NCBI RefSeq assembly: GCF_000316195.1
Contig: NZ_JH994111.1
Coordinates: forward strand, 932,894-996,893
Length of the DNA: 64,000 nucleotides
Direction: 5' to 3'
From: Brachyspira hampsonii 30446
GTDB lineage: Bacteria > Spirochaetota > Brachyspiria > Brachyspirales > Brachyspiraceae
Notes under the pieces: generated by a model
Seen by the model: the letters and a program-made list of their open reading frames with translations, nothing else
Databases searched by the model: none
Told to the model about the DNA's origin: nothing
Program-made: the position numbers and the translations under genes
Shown: piece after piece, positions 46,105-55,691 of the stretch
Layout: each line of letters starts with the position of its first letter
Numbering within the stretch: position 1 is the first letter of the stretch

Positions 46105-47019
46105 TTAATTACAAGCAGAATTTAAAGAGTCTATATCAAACACGCAGACAGATTCAATATCTGGAGTGATTTTTTTGCTCATACCAACTAAAACTTTACC
46201 AGGTCCGCATTCAAATACTTTTGTTATACCTTGTTTTTGCATATTAAGCATGCTTTCGTACCATCTAACAGTAGAGAACATTTGTTTGTATAGATTTTCT
46301 TTTATAGAATCAAATTCATGAACTTCGGCTGTAACATTAGATAAAACTTTATTATCGTTTTTATGAAACTCTATTTTTTCTAAAAACTCTTTTAAACTAT
46401 CAGCCGCAGGTTTCATAAATGGAGAGTGAAAAGCTCCTGATACTTTTAGAGGCAATACTCTTTTAGCACCAGCCTCCTGAAGTTTAGGAGTAACAGCTTC
46501 TATTGCACTTAATAAACCAGATATAACTATTTGATCTTTTAAATTATAATTAGCAGCAACAACCTCTTTATTTTCAGGCATACATTTAGCAACATCATCA
46601 TAACTTAATCCAAGCACAGCAGCCATTCCGTAAGGAGCATCAGCACCAGCTTTAGCCATTAGAAGACCTCTTGTTCTTGCTATTTTTACAGCATCTTCAA
46701 ATGATATGTATCCTGCAGCAGAAAGAGCAGTAATCTCTCCTAGGCTATGACCTGCAAATAAGTTACCTTTAACTCCTTTTGCTTTTAATGCTTCATAAAC
46801 TGCAATACCTACTGTAACCAAAGCAGGCTGAGTATTTTCTGTTTTTTTAAGATCATCTTCTGTTCCTTCAAAACATAATGCTTTTATATCTACATCATCT
46901 AATATATTTGCTGCCTTATCGAATATTGCTTTAGACTCAGCAACATTATCATACAAAGATTTACCCATACCAGCACATTGCGAACCTTGACCTGGAAATA
47001 AAAATGCTATATTTGACAT
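46105..47019 (-). CDS. fabD: malonyl-CoA:ACP transacylase
   Basis: Loads malonyl groups on acyl carrier protein for fatty-acid synthesis. 304 residues with FLFPGQGSQ at the start, the nucleophile Ser92 in GHSLGE, and the His in GAFHSPFM. RBS AAGGAG precedes the ATG. Single-gene unit; other fab genes are not in the window. Confidence 0.96.
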   Translation of the reverse strand: MSNIAFLFPGQGSQCAGMGKSLYDNVAESKAIFDKAANILDDVDIKALCFEGTEDDLKKTENTQPALVTVGIAVYEALKAKGVKGNLFAGHSLGEITALSAAGYISFEDAVKIARTRGLLMAKAGADAPYGMAAVLGLSYDDVAKCMPENKEVVAANYNLKDQIVISGLLSAIEAVTPKLQEAGAKRVLPLKVSGAFHSPFMKPAADSLKEFLEKIEFHKNDNKVLSNVTAEVHEFDSIKENLYKQMFSTVRWYESMLNMQKQGITKVFECGPGKVLVGMSKKITPDIESVCVFDIDSLNSACN

Positions 47020-47085
47020 ATTATTTATTCTCCTTTTTTGTATATATTTTTTATTAATTTTTAATTATGTAAACCATACAAAACT

Positions 47086-47114
47086 ATATTAACAAAAAAA
47101 TTAACTTTTATCAA
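47086..47114 (-). promoter_or_regulatory. fabD promoter
   Basis: TTGATA (47109-47114, minus strand), 17-bp spacer, TAATAT (47086-47091). Confidence 0.6.
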
Positions 47115-47276
47115 GTTCTTAATTTTATTTTGTATTCTCATATATAAGTTATAATATTTTTATATAAAGTTAAAACATTCTAATCTGTAAACAACAATTT
47201 ATATTTGTATAATTGACATTTTATATCAAATTCTTTATCCTTAAAAGATTAAAAAAATTAAATTTGGGGTTATAAA

Positions 47277-48158
47277 ATGAATCATATTAGTAATGAAAAG
47301 AAATCAAAATATATGATAATAGAAGGTGTAGTATCTGTTATCATCAATATATTATTATTTGCTTTCAAATATATAGTAGGACTTTTTACAGGTTCATTAT
47401 CCATTATGGCGGACGCTTGGCATTCATTGAGCGACTGTATAAGCAGTGTTATAGTTATAATAGGAGGCATATTTTCTAAAAGACCTCCAGATAAGGAACA
47501 CCCATTCGGACATGGAAGAATAGAGCTTATAACTAGTTTTATAGTTGGTATTATGCTTGTATTTATTGGTTATAGTTTTTTCTCTGAGGCTATAAAAAAT
47601 ATTATGAATAAAAAAACGGCTTCATTTACTACAATGGCAATAGTTGCTATGGTGGTTTCTATTTTGGTTAAAGAACTTTTAGCTCAGTATTCTTTATGGG
47701 GATATAGAAAGTCTGGTTCTAAATCATTATATGCGGACGCTTGGCATCATAGAAGCGATAGTGTTACTTCTATCATTATATTAGTAGGTATTTTGTTCGG
47801 AAAAAGTTTTTGGTGGATAGACGGAGTATTGAGTATATTAGTTTCTCTTGTAATATTTTATGCTGCTTTTGATGTTATTAAATCTAGTGTAAAACCTTTA
47901 ATAGGAGAGTATCCTTCAGAAGAGATTATTAAAAGTATCAATGATATAGCTAAAGAGCTTAATATTAATGATAATGCTGCTAATTTACATCATTTTCATA
48001 TACATACTTACGGAGATCATAGCGAAATAACTTTTCATATGCGTTTTCCTAAAGACATGACTGTTTTTGAAGCTCATAATAATGTAAGTACATTTGAAAA
48101 TGAGATAAGAAAAAAATTAAATATAGAACCTACTATACATATAGAAGCTTATAAATAG
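47277..48158 (+). CDS. cation diffusion facilitator (metal efflux) transporter
   Basis: A 293-residue inner-membrane CDF transporter with six helices and the two metal-site motifs DAWHSLSDCIS and DAWHHRSDSV, followed by a C-terminal cytoplasmic metal-binding domain (HHFHIHTYGDHSEITFHM). Substrate probably Zn, Fe or Mn; the motif H-x3-D form (HSLSD, HHRSD) favours zinc-type over manganese-type sites. Divergent from fabD. Confidence 0.92.
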   Translation: MNHISNEKKSKYMIIEGVVSVIINILLFAFKYIVGLFTGSLSIMADAWHSLSDCISSVIVIIGGIFSKRPPDKEHPFGHGRIELITSFIVGIMLVFIGYSFFSEAIKNIMNKKTASFTTMAIVAMVVSILVKELLAQYSLWGYRKSGSKSLYADAWHHRSDSVTSIIILVGILFGKSFWWIDGVLSILVSLVIFYAAFDVIKSSVKPLIGEYPSEEIIKSINDIAKELNINDNAANLHHFHIHTYGDHSEITFHMRFPKDMTVFEAHNNVSTFENEIRKKLNIEPTIHIEAYK

Positions 48159-48183
48159 AAATTATAATCTAATAATAAAAAAT

Positions 48184-48206
48184 TGGGGCTGGCGGGCGGG
48201 GTGTAT
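48184..48206 (+). repeat. isolated G-rich patch
   Basis: GGGGCTGGCGGGCGGGGTG stands out in very AT-rich DNA, 45 bp before the frameshifted gene. It resembles the G-run motifs at 20301-20400 and may be a fragment of the same repeat. No function evident. Confidence 0.35.
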
Positions 48207-48250
48207 AGACTATTATTGATATTTTTGATTTTTATTTTATTATAAATACT

Positions 48251-49254
48251 ATGATAGATAATGCTGTTTTAAATGATAAAAACTTAGAAGAATATTTTTT
48301 ACTTACTGATGATTTAGAATTAATAAAGTACAATAAAAAAGATAATTCATATAAAGAGTTAAAAAAAATAGAAAATATAAATTCAAAAGAAGAAGTTACA
48401 GTTTTAAAATTAATGTATCTTATATATGTATAACTGAGGAGAAAGGATTAAACTCTGCTGTTGTAAATATAGAAACATTGGATATTATTAATTTACAAAG
48501 AGAGGATTACTGTTCTAAATATTCAAGCTATTCTAATGAATTTTGTATTATTAATGATGAAATACATCTTATCACTCAAACTAAATGGAATACTCTTAAT
48601 ATAATAAATTTAAAAACTAAAGAGATGATAACTGATATAAACAGAGATAAAAAAGAGTTTGGTATAGATTATTTTCACAGCAATTTATTAGTATCAAAAG
48701 ATTATAAACATTTTCTTTCTAATGGCTGGGTATGGAATCCTGTTGACTGTATAAGATATTTTAATATTGAAGAGTTTCTAATGTTATATGAGAAATGCCA
48801 AACTGATGTTGTTAATGAATATATAAGCAGTTATAATTGGGATAGACCTTTAACTTTTATAGATAAAAAAAGATTTGTTTTGGCTTGTGATAATACTAAT
48901 TTTAATGATGAAGATTTTATTTATAATCAATTAATGTTCTATAATATAGATGATATAAAAATAGATAATAGCTATAATAATGAGTATAGATATTTAGAAA
49001 GTTATAAATCTATTAATATTAATTTATTTAGTTTAGATGAAAATAATGAAGTGCATGGTAAGTTATATTTTTATAAGGATAATTTAATATCTTTGGATTT
49101 TAATAAAGATTGTATAAGTGTTAATAGCTATAATATAAAAAATAGTACTTTAAAAAATATCGCAGTTATAAATAATAATAATTGCTTTTTTAATGATATA
49201 TTTGGTATTATATATTATATTGAAAATGATACCATAAAAGAAATGAATATATAG
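48251..49254 (+). pseudogene. unknown cytoplasmic protein, frameshifted
   Basis: Two frames read as one gene. The first 51 codons (48251-48403) run into a stop at 48431, while a second frame open from 48404 continues to 49254 without an own start near its beginning. Joining them at the A-run in GTTTTAAAATTAATG (48401-48415) with one added A gives a smooth sequence ...EEVTVLKINVSYICITEEKG... and a product of about 335 residues. The sequence is Asn/Tyr/Asp-rich with repeated beta-strand and aromatic patterns, perhaps a beta-propeller. No family recognised. Cause may be a one-base deletion, phase variation at the A-run, or a sequencing error. Confidence 0.6.
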
Positions 49255-49295
49255 ATTTATTATGTAAGTATTAATTTTGATATAATAAAAAATAA

Positions 49296-49327
49296 ATTAT
49301 TTAAATTTATCATTATTTTGTTATAAT
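49296..49327 (+). repeat. 32-bp direct repeat, copy upstream of phzF-like gene
   Basis: Bases 49296-49327 are identical to 50168-50199. The repeat contains TTTAAA and, 16 bp on, TATAAT, so it could itself be the promoter of the phzF-like gene 37 bp on. Confidence 0.7.
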
Positions 49328-49363
49328 GAGTCTTTATAAAAATAATTTTTTTCGGGATATAGA

Positions 49364-50161
49364 ATGGATAATTATTCATTCAAACAATATATTGTGGATG
49401 CATTTACTGATAAGGTTTTTAGAGGAAATCCAGCTGCTATTTGTTTATTAAATAAATGGCTTTCAGATGATATGATGCTTAATATTGCAAAAGAGAATAA
49501 TCTTTCTGAGACTGCATTTGTATTAGAAAATAATAATTATTATGAACTTAGATGGTTTACTCCTGGAGGCGAAATAGATTTATGCGGACATGCTACTTTG
49601 GCGTCAGCATATATATTGATGAATATGCTTGATAATAAATTAAACAATATATCTTTCAAAACTAAAAGCGGAGTCTTAAATGTTATTAAAAATAATGATT
49701 TATATGAAATGGACTTTCCGGCTTATGAATTAACAAAAATAGATGTTACAGATGAAATGAAACATGCTATAGGATTTAAACCTTTAGAAGCATATATCGG
49801 CAGAGATTTGTTATGTGTGCTTGAAAATGAAAATCAAGTTTTTGAGGCAAATATTAATATCGAAAAGGTAAAAAATCTTCAGGGACTTTTATTACATATA
49901 ACTTCTAAAGGTTCTGAATATGATTGTGTTACAAGAAGTTTTGCTCCTAAATTGAATGTTTATGAAGATCCTGTTTGCGGTTCAGGACATTGTCATGTTG
50001 TTCCTTTATGGGCATATAAGTTATGCAAAAAAGATATCTTGGCATTTCAAGCTTCTAAAAGAGGCGGTGTATTATATTGTAGTCTTAATGGAAATCGTGT
50101 CAAATTAGCAGGAAAAGCTGTATTATATTCCAGTGCTGAAATATATATACCTCAAATTTAA
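49364..50161 (+). CDS. PhzF-family isomerase/epimerase-like protein
   Basis: A 265-residue PhzF-type double-domain protein. The catalytic Glu is in NNLSETAFV (about residue 47), and the substrate pocket motifs are RWFTPGGEIDLCGHATLASA and DPVCGSGHCHVVPLW. In phenazine makers PhzF isomerises DHHA; outside that pathway the role is unknown. No phenazine genes are present. It sits between two copies of a 32-bp promoter-like repeat, which hints that it was inserted or duplicated in front of murD. Confidence 0.88.
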   Translation: MDNYSFKQYIVDAFTDKVFRGNPAAICLLNKWLSDDMMLNIAKENNLSETAFVLENNNYYELRWFTPGGEIDLCGHATLASAYILMNMLDNKLNNISFKTKSGVLNVIKNNDLYEMDFPAYELTKIDVTDEMKHAIGFKPLEAYIGRDLLCVLENENQVFEANINIEKVKNLQGLLLHITSKGSEYDCVTRSFAPKLNVYEDPVCGSGHCHVVPLWAYKLCKKDILAFQASKRGGVLYCSLNGNRVKLAGKAVLYSSAEIYIPQI

Positions 50162-50167
50162 AAATAT

Positions 50168-50199
50168 ATTATTTAAATTTATCATTATTTTGTTATAAT
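50168..50199 (+). repeat. 32-bp direct repeat, copy upstream of murD
   Basis: Perfect second copy of 49296-49327, ending with the -10-like TATAAT at 50194-50199, 38 bp before the murD start. Likely murD promoter. Confidence 0.7.
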
Positions 50200-50237
50200 A
50201 AGTTGTATATAAAAAATAATTATTTGGTGTGTTAAAA

Positions 50238-51653
50238 ATGATTCTCGATTTGAATAAAACATATATAAAAGTATTAAAAAAACAAAATATTTTGATACTG
50301 GGTGCCACTGTAAGAAGCGGAGTAAGTATAGCTAATATATTATATGATATTAATATCAATTTTGATGCTAATATTAAATATGCTTTAAGTGATAGTAAAA
50401 CAGAAGAAGAACTCAAAGAGAGTATAGAAGAATTAAAAGATAAAAATGTTAAATTATTTTTTGGAAATCAGGAAATATCTATTTTAGACGGCATAACTCT
50501 TATAATAATTTCTCCTGGTATCCCGCATACTATACCTATAGTTAAAGAAGCTAAAAGAAGAAAAATAAAAATAATTGGTGAAATTGAGTTTGCATATAAT
50601 TTTCTTCCTAATAGAAATTATATTGCAGTAACAGGCACAGACGGAAAAACTACTACTGTTACGCTTGTTCATAAAATAATAAGTTCATATAAAAAGGCAA
50701 GACTTGTAGGCAATGTCGGAAATACTTTTTCAAAAGAGATTGAAACTATAGAGCCTGATGAAGATATTGTACTAGAGCTTTCTAGTTTTCAATTAGAGAC
50801 AGTGGAGAAATTTCATGCTCATATAGCTGCTGTACTAAACATTGCTGAAGATCATCTTGACAGATACAAAGATATAGATGATTATTTTAATACAAAAAAG
50901 AACATAGCTATTAATCAAAATAAAAATGATTTTCTTATACTAAATTATGATAATATTTATACTAATATTTGGTATAATGAACTTAATAATAACTGCAAAA
51001 TGAAGCTTTTAACTTTTTCATTAAAAAGTAAATTTGCAGATATTTATTATAATGAAGAAGATGAGTATATATATTATGAGAATGAAAAATTATTTTCTAT
51101 AGCAGATAGGAAATTAATAGGTAAACATAATATAGCAAATATATTGGCAGCGGTTTTAATATGTTTAAAAGATAAAATACCAGTAGATATAATAGAAAAA
51201 ACTGTAAATAATTTCAAAGGCATAGAACATAGAGTTGAATTAGTTGCTGAGATAAATGGGGTAAAATATATAAATGATTCAAAAGCTACATCAATGAATT
51301 CCGTAATGAGTGCTTTAAAATCTTTTGATAAAGATATTATACTTATAATGGGCGGAAGAAATAAGAATATAGATTTTACTTCTTTAAATAATATCATAGA
51401 AAGCAGAGTAAAAAAATTAATACTTATAGGAGAGGCTGCTGATGCTCTTAATGAGATGATACATTTTGAGAATAAGATTATTATAAAAGATTTTACTGAT
51501 GCTTTTTATTATGCCTCAGCAATATCAATAAGTGGAGATACTGTTTTACTTTCTCCAGGATGTGCAAGTTTTGATATGTTTAAAAATTATGAAGAGAGAG
51601 GAAAATATTTCAAGAGTTTAGTGTATAAACTCATAGAAATTTCAAAAGAATAA
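50238..51653 (+). CDS. murD: UDP-N-acetylmuramoyl-L-alanine:D-glutamate ligase
   Basis: Adds D-Glu to the peptidoglycan precursor in the cytoplasm. 471 residues from the ATG at 50238 (a GTG three codons earlier is possible). P-loop VTGTDGKTTTV, then LELSSFQLE, NIAEDHLDR, GIEHRVE and the C-terminal NDSKATSMNSVMSAL and GGRNKNID motifs. Slightly longer than usual (about 440). No other mur genes adjoin. An ABC-F gene follows after 98 bp. Confidence 0.95.
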   Translation: MILDLNKTYIKVLKKQNILILGATVRSGVSIANILYDININFDANIKYALSDSKTEEELKESIEELKDKNVKLFFGNQEISILDGITLIIISPGIPHTIPIVKEAKRRKIKIIGEIEFAYNFLPNRNYIAVTGTDGKTTTVTLVHKIISSYKKARLVGNVGNTFSKEIETIEPDEDIVLELSSFQLETVEKFHAHIAAVLNIAEDHLDRYKDIDDYFNTKKNIAINQNKNDFLILNYDNIYTNIWYNELNNNCKMKLLTFSLKSKFADIYYNEEDEYIYYENEKLFSIADRKLIGKHNIANILAAVLICLKDKIPVDIIEKTVNNFKGIEHRVELVAEINGVKYINDSKATSMNSVMSALKSFDKDIILIMGGRNKNIDFTSLNNIIESRVKKLILIGEAADALNEMIHFENKIIIKDFTDAFYYASAISISGDTVLLSPGCASFDMFKNYEERGKYFKSLVYKLIEISKE

Positions 51654-51751
51654 TTAATACAATTATTTAATTTTTATATTTGAATATTTTTTAAAATTAT
51701 TATAAAATTAATGCTTAATAATAAATAAAAATATTTAAGTAAAAATGAAAT

Positions 51752-53563
51752 ATGGCTAAAAGTATTATAAATATAGTTAACATATCTAAAAGATTTGTTC
51801 ATAAAGTTCTGCTTGATAATGTCAATTTGCTTATAGAAGAGAAATCAAAGATAGGTATGATAGGACGAAACGGAGCAGGAAAAACTACCCTTTTGAAAAT
51901 CCTTATGGGACTTGAAGAGGCTGATGACGGAGATATAATATTTTCTGATGATGTAAAAATAGGTTATCTTCGTCAGCAGGGTGATTTTGATGATAATGAG
52001 AAGGTAATAGATTATCTTACAAGAGTTACATCAAAAGAATCTTGGAAATGCTCTAAAATAGCCAGCAGATTTGGAATAGATCATATAAAAGTTAATAATA
52101 ATTTGGGAAGTTTATCAAGCGGATATAGAATGCGTGTAAAACTTGCTGAGATGATGCTTTATGAACCTAATTTTTTAATACTCGATGAACCTTCAAACTT
52201 CTTGGATTTAAATACATTGATAGATTTGGAAAATTTTTTAACAGATTATAACGGAGGTTTTTTAATAGTTTCGCATGATAGAGAATTTCTTAAAACAACC
52301 TGTGAAAAAACTATAGAAATGGAAAACGGCAAAATAACTTATTTTCCCGGTAATATAGAAGACTATTTTGAATATAAAGAAGAAAAAGAGTATACAATAA
52401 AAAAGTATAATAAAAATGTTGAAGAGAGAAAAGCACATTTAGAAAGATTTGTTGAAAGATTCAGATATAAAGCTACGAAAGCAAAAGCTGTACAGTCTCG
52501 CATAAAGCAGATAGAAAAATTAAAAACTATAGAAATTACTCACCCTGCAAAAAATATTAGGATAAAACTTCCGGAAGTTCCAGAAAAAAAAGGTTTTGCT
52601 CTTATATCTGATGATTTGGCTGTAGGATACGGAGAGAAAATAGTTGCTGAAAGCGGAAGAATAGAAATACCTAGAGGAAGCAGAGTGGCTGTTCTAGGAC
52701 AAAACGGAGAAGGTAAAACTACTTTTTTAAGAACTATAGCAGGCAGACTTGAGCCTTTATTTGGTACTTATAATTATTCTTATGGCATAAAGATATCATA
52801 TTTCGGAGAGGATACATATAAAAATGTAACTTCAAATGATACAGTATTATCCTATCTAAAAAAGAATGCTAAACAAGGATTATTGACTCAGGAGCTTTTA
52901 ACTCTTTTGGGAAGTTTTTTATTTTCTGGTGAAGATGTGAATAAAGATGTAAAGGTTTTAAGCGGAGGAGAGATGGCTAGGCTTTCACTTCTTGCTGCTA
53001 TTACACAATGTGCTGATGTGCTTATATTGGATGAGCCCACTAACCATTTGGATTTTGAAACTGTTGAGGCACTTGCTTCTTCTTTAAGAGATTACGGCGG
53101 AACAATATTCTTCACTTCGCATGACAGAACTTTTGCTAGTTTGCTTGCTGATACTATTATAGAGGTAAAAAATAAAAAACTTTCTCTTTATTCAGGAGAT
53201 TATGAGGCTTATGTATATAGAGTTCGTTTAGATGCTTTGGAAGAAGAAGAAAAAGAATTAGAGTATCAAAATAAAAGTAATGTTAAAGAAAATAGCGATG
53301 ATAAAAATACTAATAATTATGAAGAGAGAAAAAAAATTAGAAACAGGCTTTCGAGATGTGAGTCTTTGCTTAAAAAACATGAAAACAAAATAGATGATTA
53401 TAAAAAAGAAGAAGCTGAGATATTAAAGTTTTTTGAGACATCTGTAAATTATGATGACGAAAAAAGCAAAAGACTTTTGGAAGTAAAAAAGCTTATAGAA
53501 GAAACAGAAAATGAATGGCTTTTAATTAATGAAGAGATAGACAGTATAAAATCTATGTTATAA
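51752..53563 (+). CDS. ABC-F family ATPase (ribosome-associated type)
   Basis: A 603-residue protein with two ATPase domains and no membrane part: Walker A GRNGAGKTT and GQNGEGKTT, signatures LSSGYRMRVKLAE and LSGGEMARLSLLA, Walker B FLILDEPSNFLD and VLILDEPTNHLD. A linker of about 60 residues (KAHLERFVERFRYKATKAKA) and a C-terminal coiled coil (residues about 515-600) identify ABC-F (Uup/YbiT/EttA type). Such proteins act on the ribosome; some give antibiotic resistance. Subgroup not resolved. Same strand as murD and the amidohydrolase-like gene. Confidence 0.9.
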   Translation: MAKSIINIVNISKRFVHKVLLDNVNLLIEEKSKIGMIGRNGAGKTTLLKILMGLEEADDGDIIFSDDVKIGYLRQQGDFDDNEKVIDYLTRVTSKESWKCSKIASRFGIDHIKVNNNLGSLSSGYRMRVKLAEMMLYEPNFLILDEPSNFLDLNTLIDLENFLTDYNGGFLIVSHDREFLKTTCEKTIEMENGKITYFPGNIEDYFEYKEEKEYTIKKYNKNVEERKAHLERFVERFRYKATKAKAVQSRIKQIEKLKTIEITHPAKNIRIKLPEVPEKKGFALISDDLAVGYGEKIVAESGRIEIPRGSRVAVLGQNGEGKTTFLRTIAGRLEPLFGTYNYSYGIKISYFGEDTYKNVTSNDTVLSYLKKNAKQGLLTQELLTLLGSFLFSGEDVNKDVKVLSGGEMARLSLLAAITQCADVLILDEPTNHLDFETVEALASSLRDYGGTIFFTSHDRTFASLLADTIIEVKNKKLSLYSGDYEAYVYRVRLDALEEEEKELEYQNKSNVKENSDDKNTNNYEERKKIRNRLSRCESLLKKHENKIDDYKKEEAEILKFFETSVNYDDEKSKRLLEVKKLIEETENEWLLINEEIDSIKSML

Positions 53564-53591
53564 GTAAAATAAAATGGAGGAAGAGTCAAAT

Positions 53592-55172
53592 ATGAGAATT
53601 TTTAAAAATGCCAAAATATACTCTATGGATAAAAATGACAGTATTTATGAGGCTTTAGCTGTTGAAAACGGCAGAATATCATTTGCGGGCACTAATGAAG
53701 AAGTATTAAAAAAATATTCAGATGCTGAAGATATTATTGATTTGGAGGGTAAAACTGTTATACCGGGATTTAATGACAGCTGTGTTAATTTTGTAGGTTT
53801 TGCCCGTTTTAATACTATGCTTAATTTAAGCAAATGCGAATCTATAAAAGAGGTTATTGAATTAGCTAAAAATGCTGAAAAATATGAAGGCTGGATTATA
53901 GGCTGGGGTTGGAATCAGGATTATTTTGAAGAGAAAAGAATGCTTAATAAAAATGATTTAGACAGCATATCTAGTGAATTTCCTGTAGCCTTTAGAAGAG
54001 TATGCGGTGAAATGATAGTTGCAAATAGTAAGGCACTTGAAATTTGCGGTGTTACTGAAAAAATGAAATCTGACAGTATAGATTTTGAAAACGGACTTAT
54101 AAGTTCTAAGGATATGATATTAATTTTATCAAAAATTAAGTCATTAGAAATAGATACTTTAAAATCAATAATATTAGATACTCAGGAAGAATTTTTCAAA
54201 ATGGGTATTACTTCTGTACAGACAGATGATTTGAGAAGTTTACCTGATTTTGATTATAGAAAAATTATAGATGCTTATCAAAAACTTCATAGAGAGAAAA
54301 AACTAAAAATCAGAGTATGCGAGCAGGCACAATTTATCAATAAAAAAGATATAGATGATTTTAGAGAATATTATTATTATCAATATATTAATGATGAAAG
54401 ATTCAAAGTGGCTCGTATAAAACTTATTATAGATGGCGGTATAGGTTCAAGGACAGCACTTTTAAGAGATGATTATAATGATGCTAAAGGTTTCAGAGGC
54501 GTTACACAGTATAAACAGGAAGAACTTGATGAATTGGTAGAATATGCTAATAGCTTGGACTATTCTTTAGCTATACAGGCTACGGGAGATGGTGCTATTG
54601 ATATGGCATTAAACTCAATAGAAAAAATAAAAGATACCAAAGATTTTAAATATAGAAGAAATGGTTTAGTATATGCTCAAATAACAGATAAGCAATTATT
54701 TGAAAGAATGAAGGAATTGAATGTGGGTATATATTATCAGCCTATATTCCTTCACTATGATATGCATATTGTTGAAAATAGGGTAGGTAAAGAAAAATCT
54801 TCTACTTGTTATGCTTATAAAACTGCCAAAGATATGGGAGTACATATTGGATTCGGATCATCAGGTCCTGTTGATGATATTAGTGTTATGGAAGGGATAC
54901 ATTGTGCTGTTAATAGAGAGGATTTAAATGGCTGGCCTGAAAATGGATGGATACCTCAGGAAAAACTTACAGTAAAAGAGGCAGTTTATCTTTATACTAT
55001 GGGAAGTGCTTATATGTCTTCTGAAGATAATATTAAAGGAAGCATCGAAGAAGATAAATTGGCTGACTTTGTTGTTTTAGACAGGGATATATTTGAAGTA
55101 GACACTAAAGAAATCAAAGATATTAAGATATTAAAAACTATAATCGACGGAGATATAGTTTATAGTGCTTGA
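53592..55172 (+). CDS. YtcJ-like amidohydrolase fold protein lacking metal ligands
   Basis: A 526-residue TIM-barrel protein that aligns with the YtcJ amidohydrolase group from end to end (VIPGFNDS, SRTALLRDDY, GSIEEDKLADFVVLDRD). All metal-binding residues seem changed: the HxH of DSHxH is C64-V-N66, the H of the H-x-x-GD motif is Q329 (QATGD), the RIEHA motif reads GLVYA, and the Asp of GSDAP is S424 (GSSGP). It therefore looks like a non-hydrolytic relative. Start at ATG 53592 with GGAGG 11 bp upstream, inside an alternative longer start at 53574. Followed by a terminator. Confidence 0.8.
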   Translation: MRIFKNAKIYSMDKNDSIYEALAVENGRISFAGTNEEVLKKYSDAEDIIDLEGKTVIPGFNDSCVNFVGFARFNTMLNLSKCESIKEVIELAKNAEKYEGWIIGWGWNQDYFEEKRMLNKNDLDSISSEFPVAFRRVCGEMIVANSKALEICGVTEKMKSDSIDFENGLISSKDMILILSKIKSLEIDTLKSIILDTQEEFFKMGITSVQTDDLRSLPDFDYRKIIDAYQKLHREKKLKIRVCEQAQFINKKDIDDFREYYYYQYINDERFKVARIKLIIDGGIGSRTALLRDDYNDAKGFRGVTQYKQEELDELVEYANSLDYSLAIQATGDGAIDMALNSIEKIKDTKDFKYRRNGLVYAQITDKQLFERMKELNVGIYYQPIFLHYDMHIVENRVGKEKSSTCYAYKTAKDMGVHIGFGSSGPVDDISVMEGIHCAVNREDLNGWPENGWIPQEKLTVKEAVYLYTMGSAYMSSEDNIKGSIEEDKLADFVVLDRDIFEVDTKEIKDIKILKTIIDGDIVYSA

Positions 55173-55201
55173 TATTGATTAACATATAAGTAAGTATGAA
55201 C

Positions 55202-55240
55202 AAAAAGGATTTAACTATTAATAGTTGAGTCCTTTTTTAT
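55202..55240 (+). terminator. terminator after the amidohydrolase-like gene
   Basis: AAAGGATTTAACTA pairs with TAGTTGAGTCCTTT around TTAA (two G-T-type pairs), followed by TTTTATTTATT. Confidence 0.85.
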
Positions 55241-55244
55241 TTAT

Positions 55245-55573
55245 TAGACCTGTTGCAATTTTTTACATACATATAGTGATATTATACATAATAAATATAA
55301 AAATAATATTTATAGTTTTAATAATTGGGGCTTTGCCTACGAAGTACACATTCGTGCCAAACCCCACTTCTTTTGCCGAATAGGCACCTACTCGGTGGTG
55401 ACCCATACAAAGTACGCCTTTGGCGAGAAGCAAAAAGACTGCATTTTTATATCTTATTTATATAAAGTTATATTACATTTAAAACAAAAAATACTATATA
55501 AATTACTGTAAATAAAATCATATCCTATATTTTTAAGTTAACTGTATAAATTTACAAAATTGCAACAGGTCTA
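55245..55573 (-). mobile_element. MITE-like element type 2, reverse orientation
   Basis: Ends TA-GACCTGTTGCAATTTT and AAAATTGCAACAGGTC-TA, with TTAT outside both TAs, as at 16613-16935. Read on the minus strand, its left arm (ATAAGATATAAAAATGCAG), AAAAGAAGTGGGGTTTGGCACGA and GTGTACTTCGTAGGCAAAGC match that copy almost base for base, but a middle part of the core is different (CACCACCGAGTAGGTGCC). No conserved reading frame. It lies between convergent genes. Confidence 0.85.
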
Positions 55574-55691
55574 TTATGTAATTTTATTCTTTTTGTAATA
55601 TTATGAAATTACAGAATATTTATTTTCATTGCATACAAAAAATTGTATTTATCACATTTGTATATATGCATTAATTCTGATTCATTCTTAT

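Noticed and set aside
48401-48431. Programmed -1 frameshift in the 48251-49254 gene
   Set aside because: The run is only four A with no X-XXY-YYZ slippery heptamer clearly in frame and no strong downstream hairpin; mutation or slippage is simpler.
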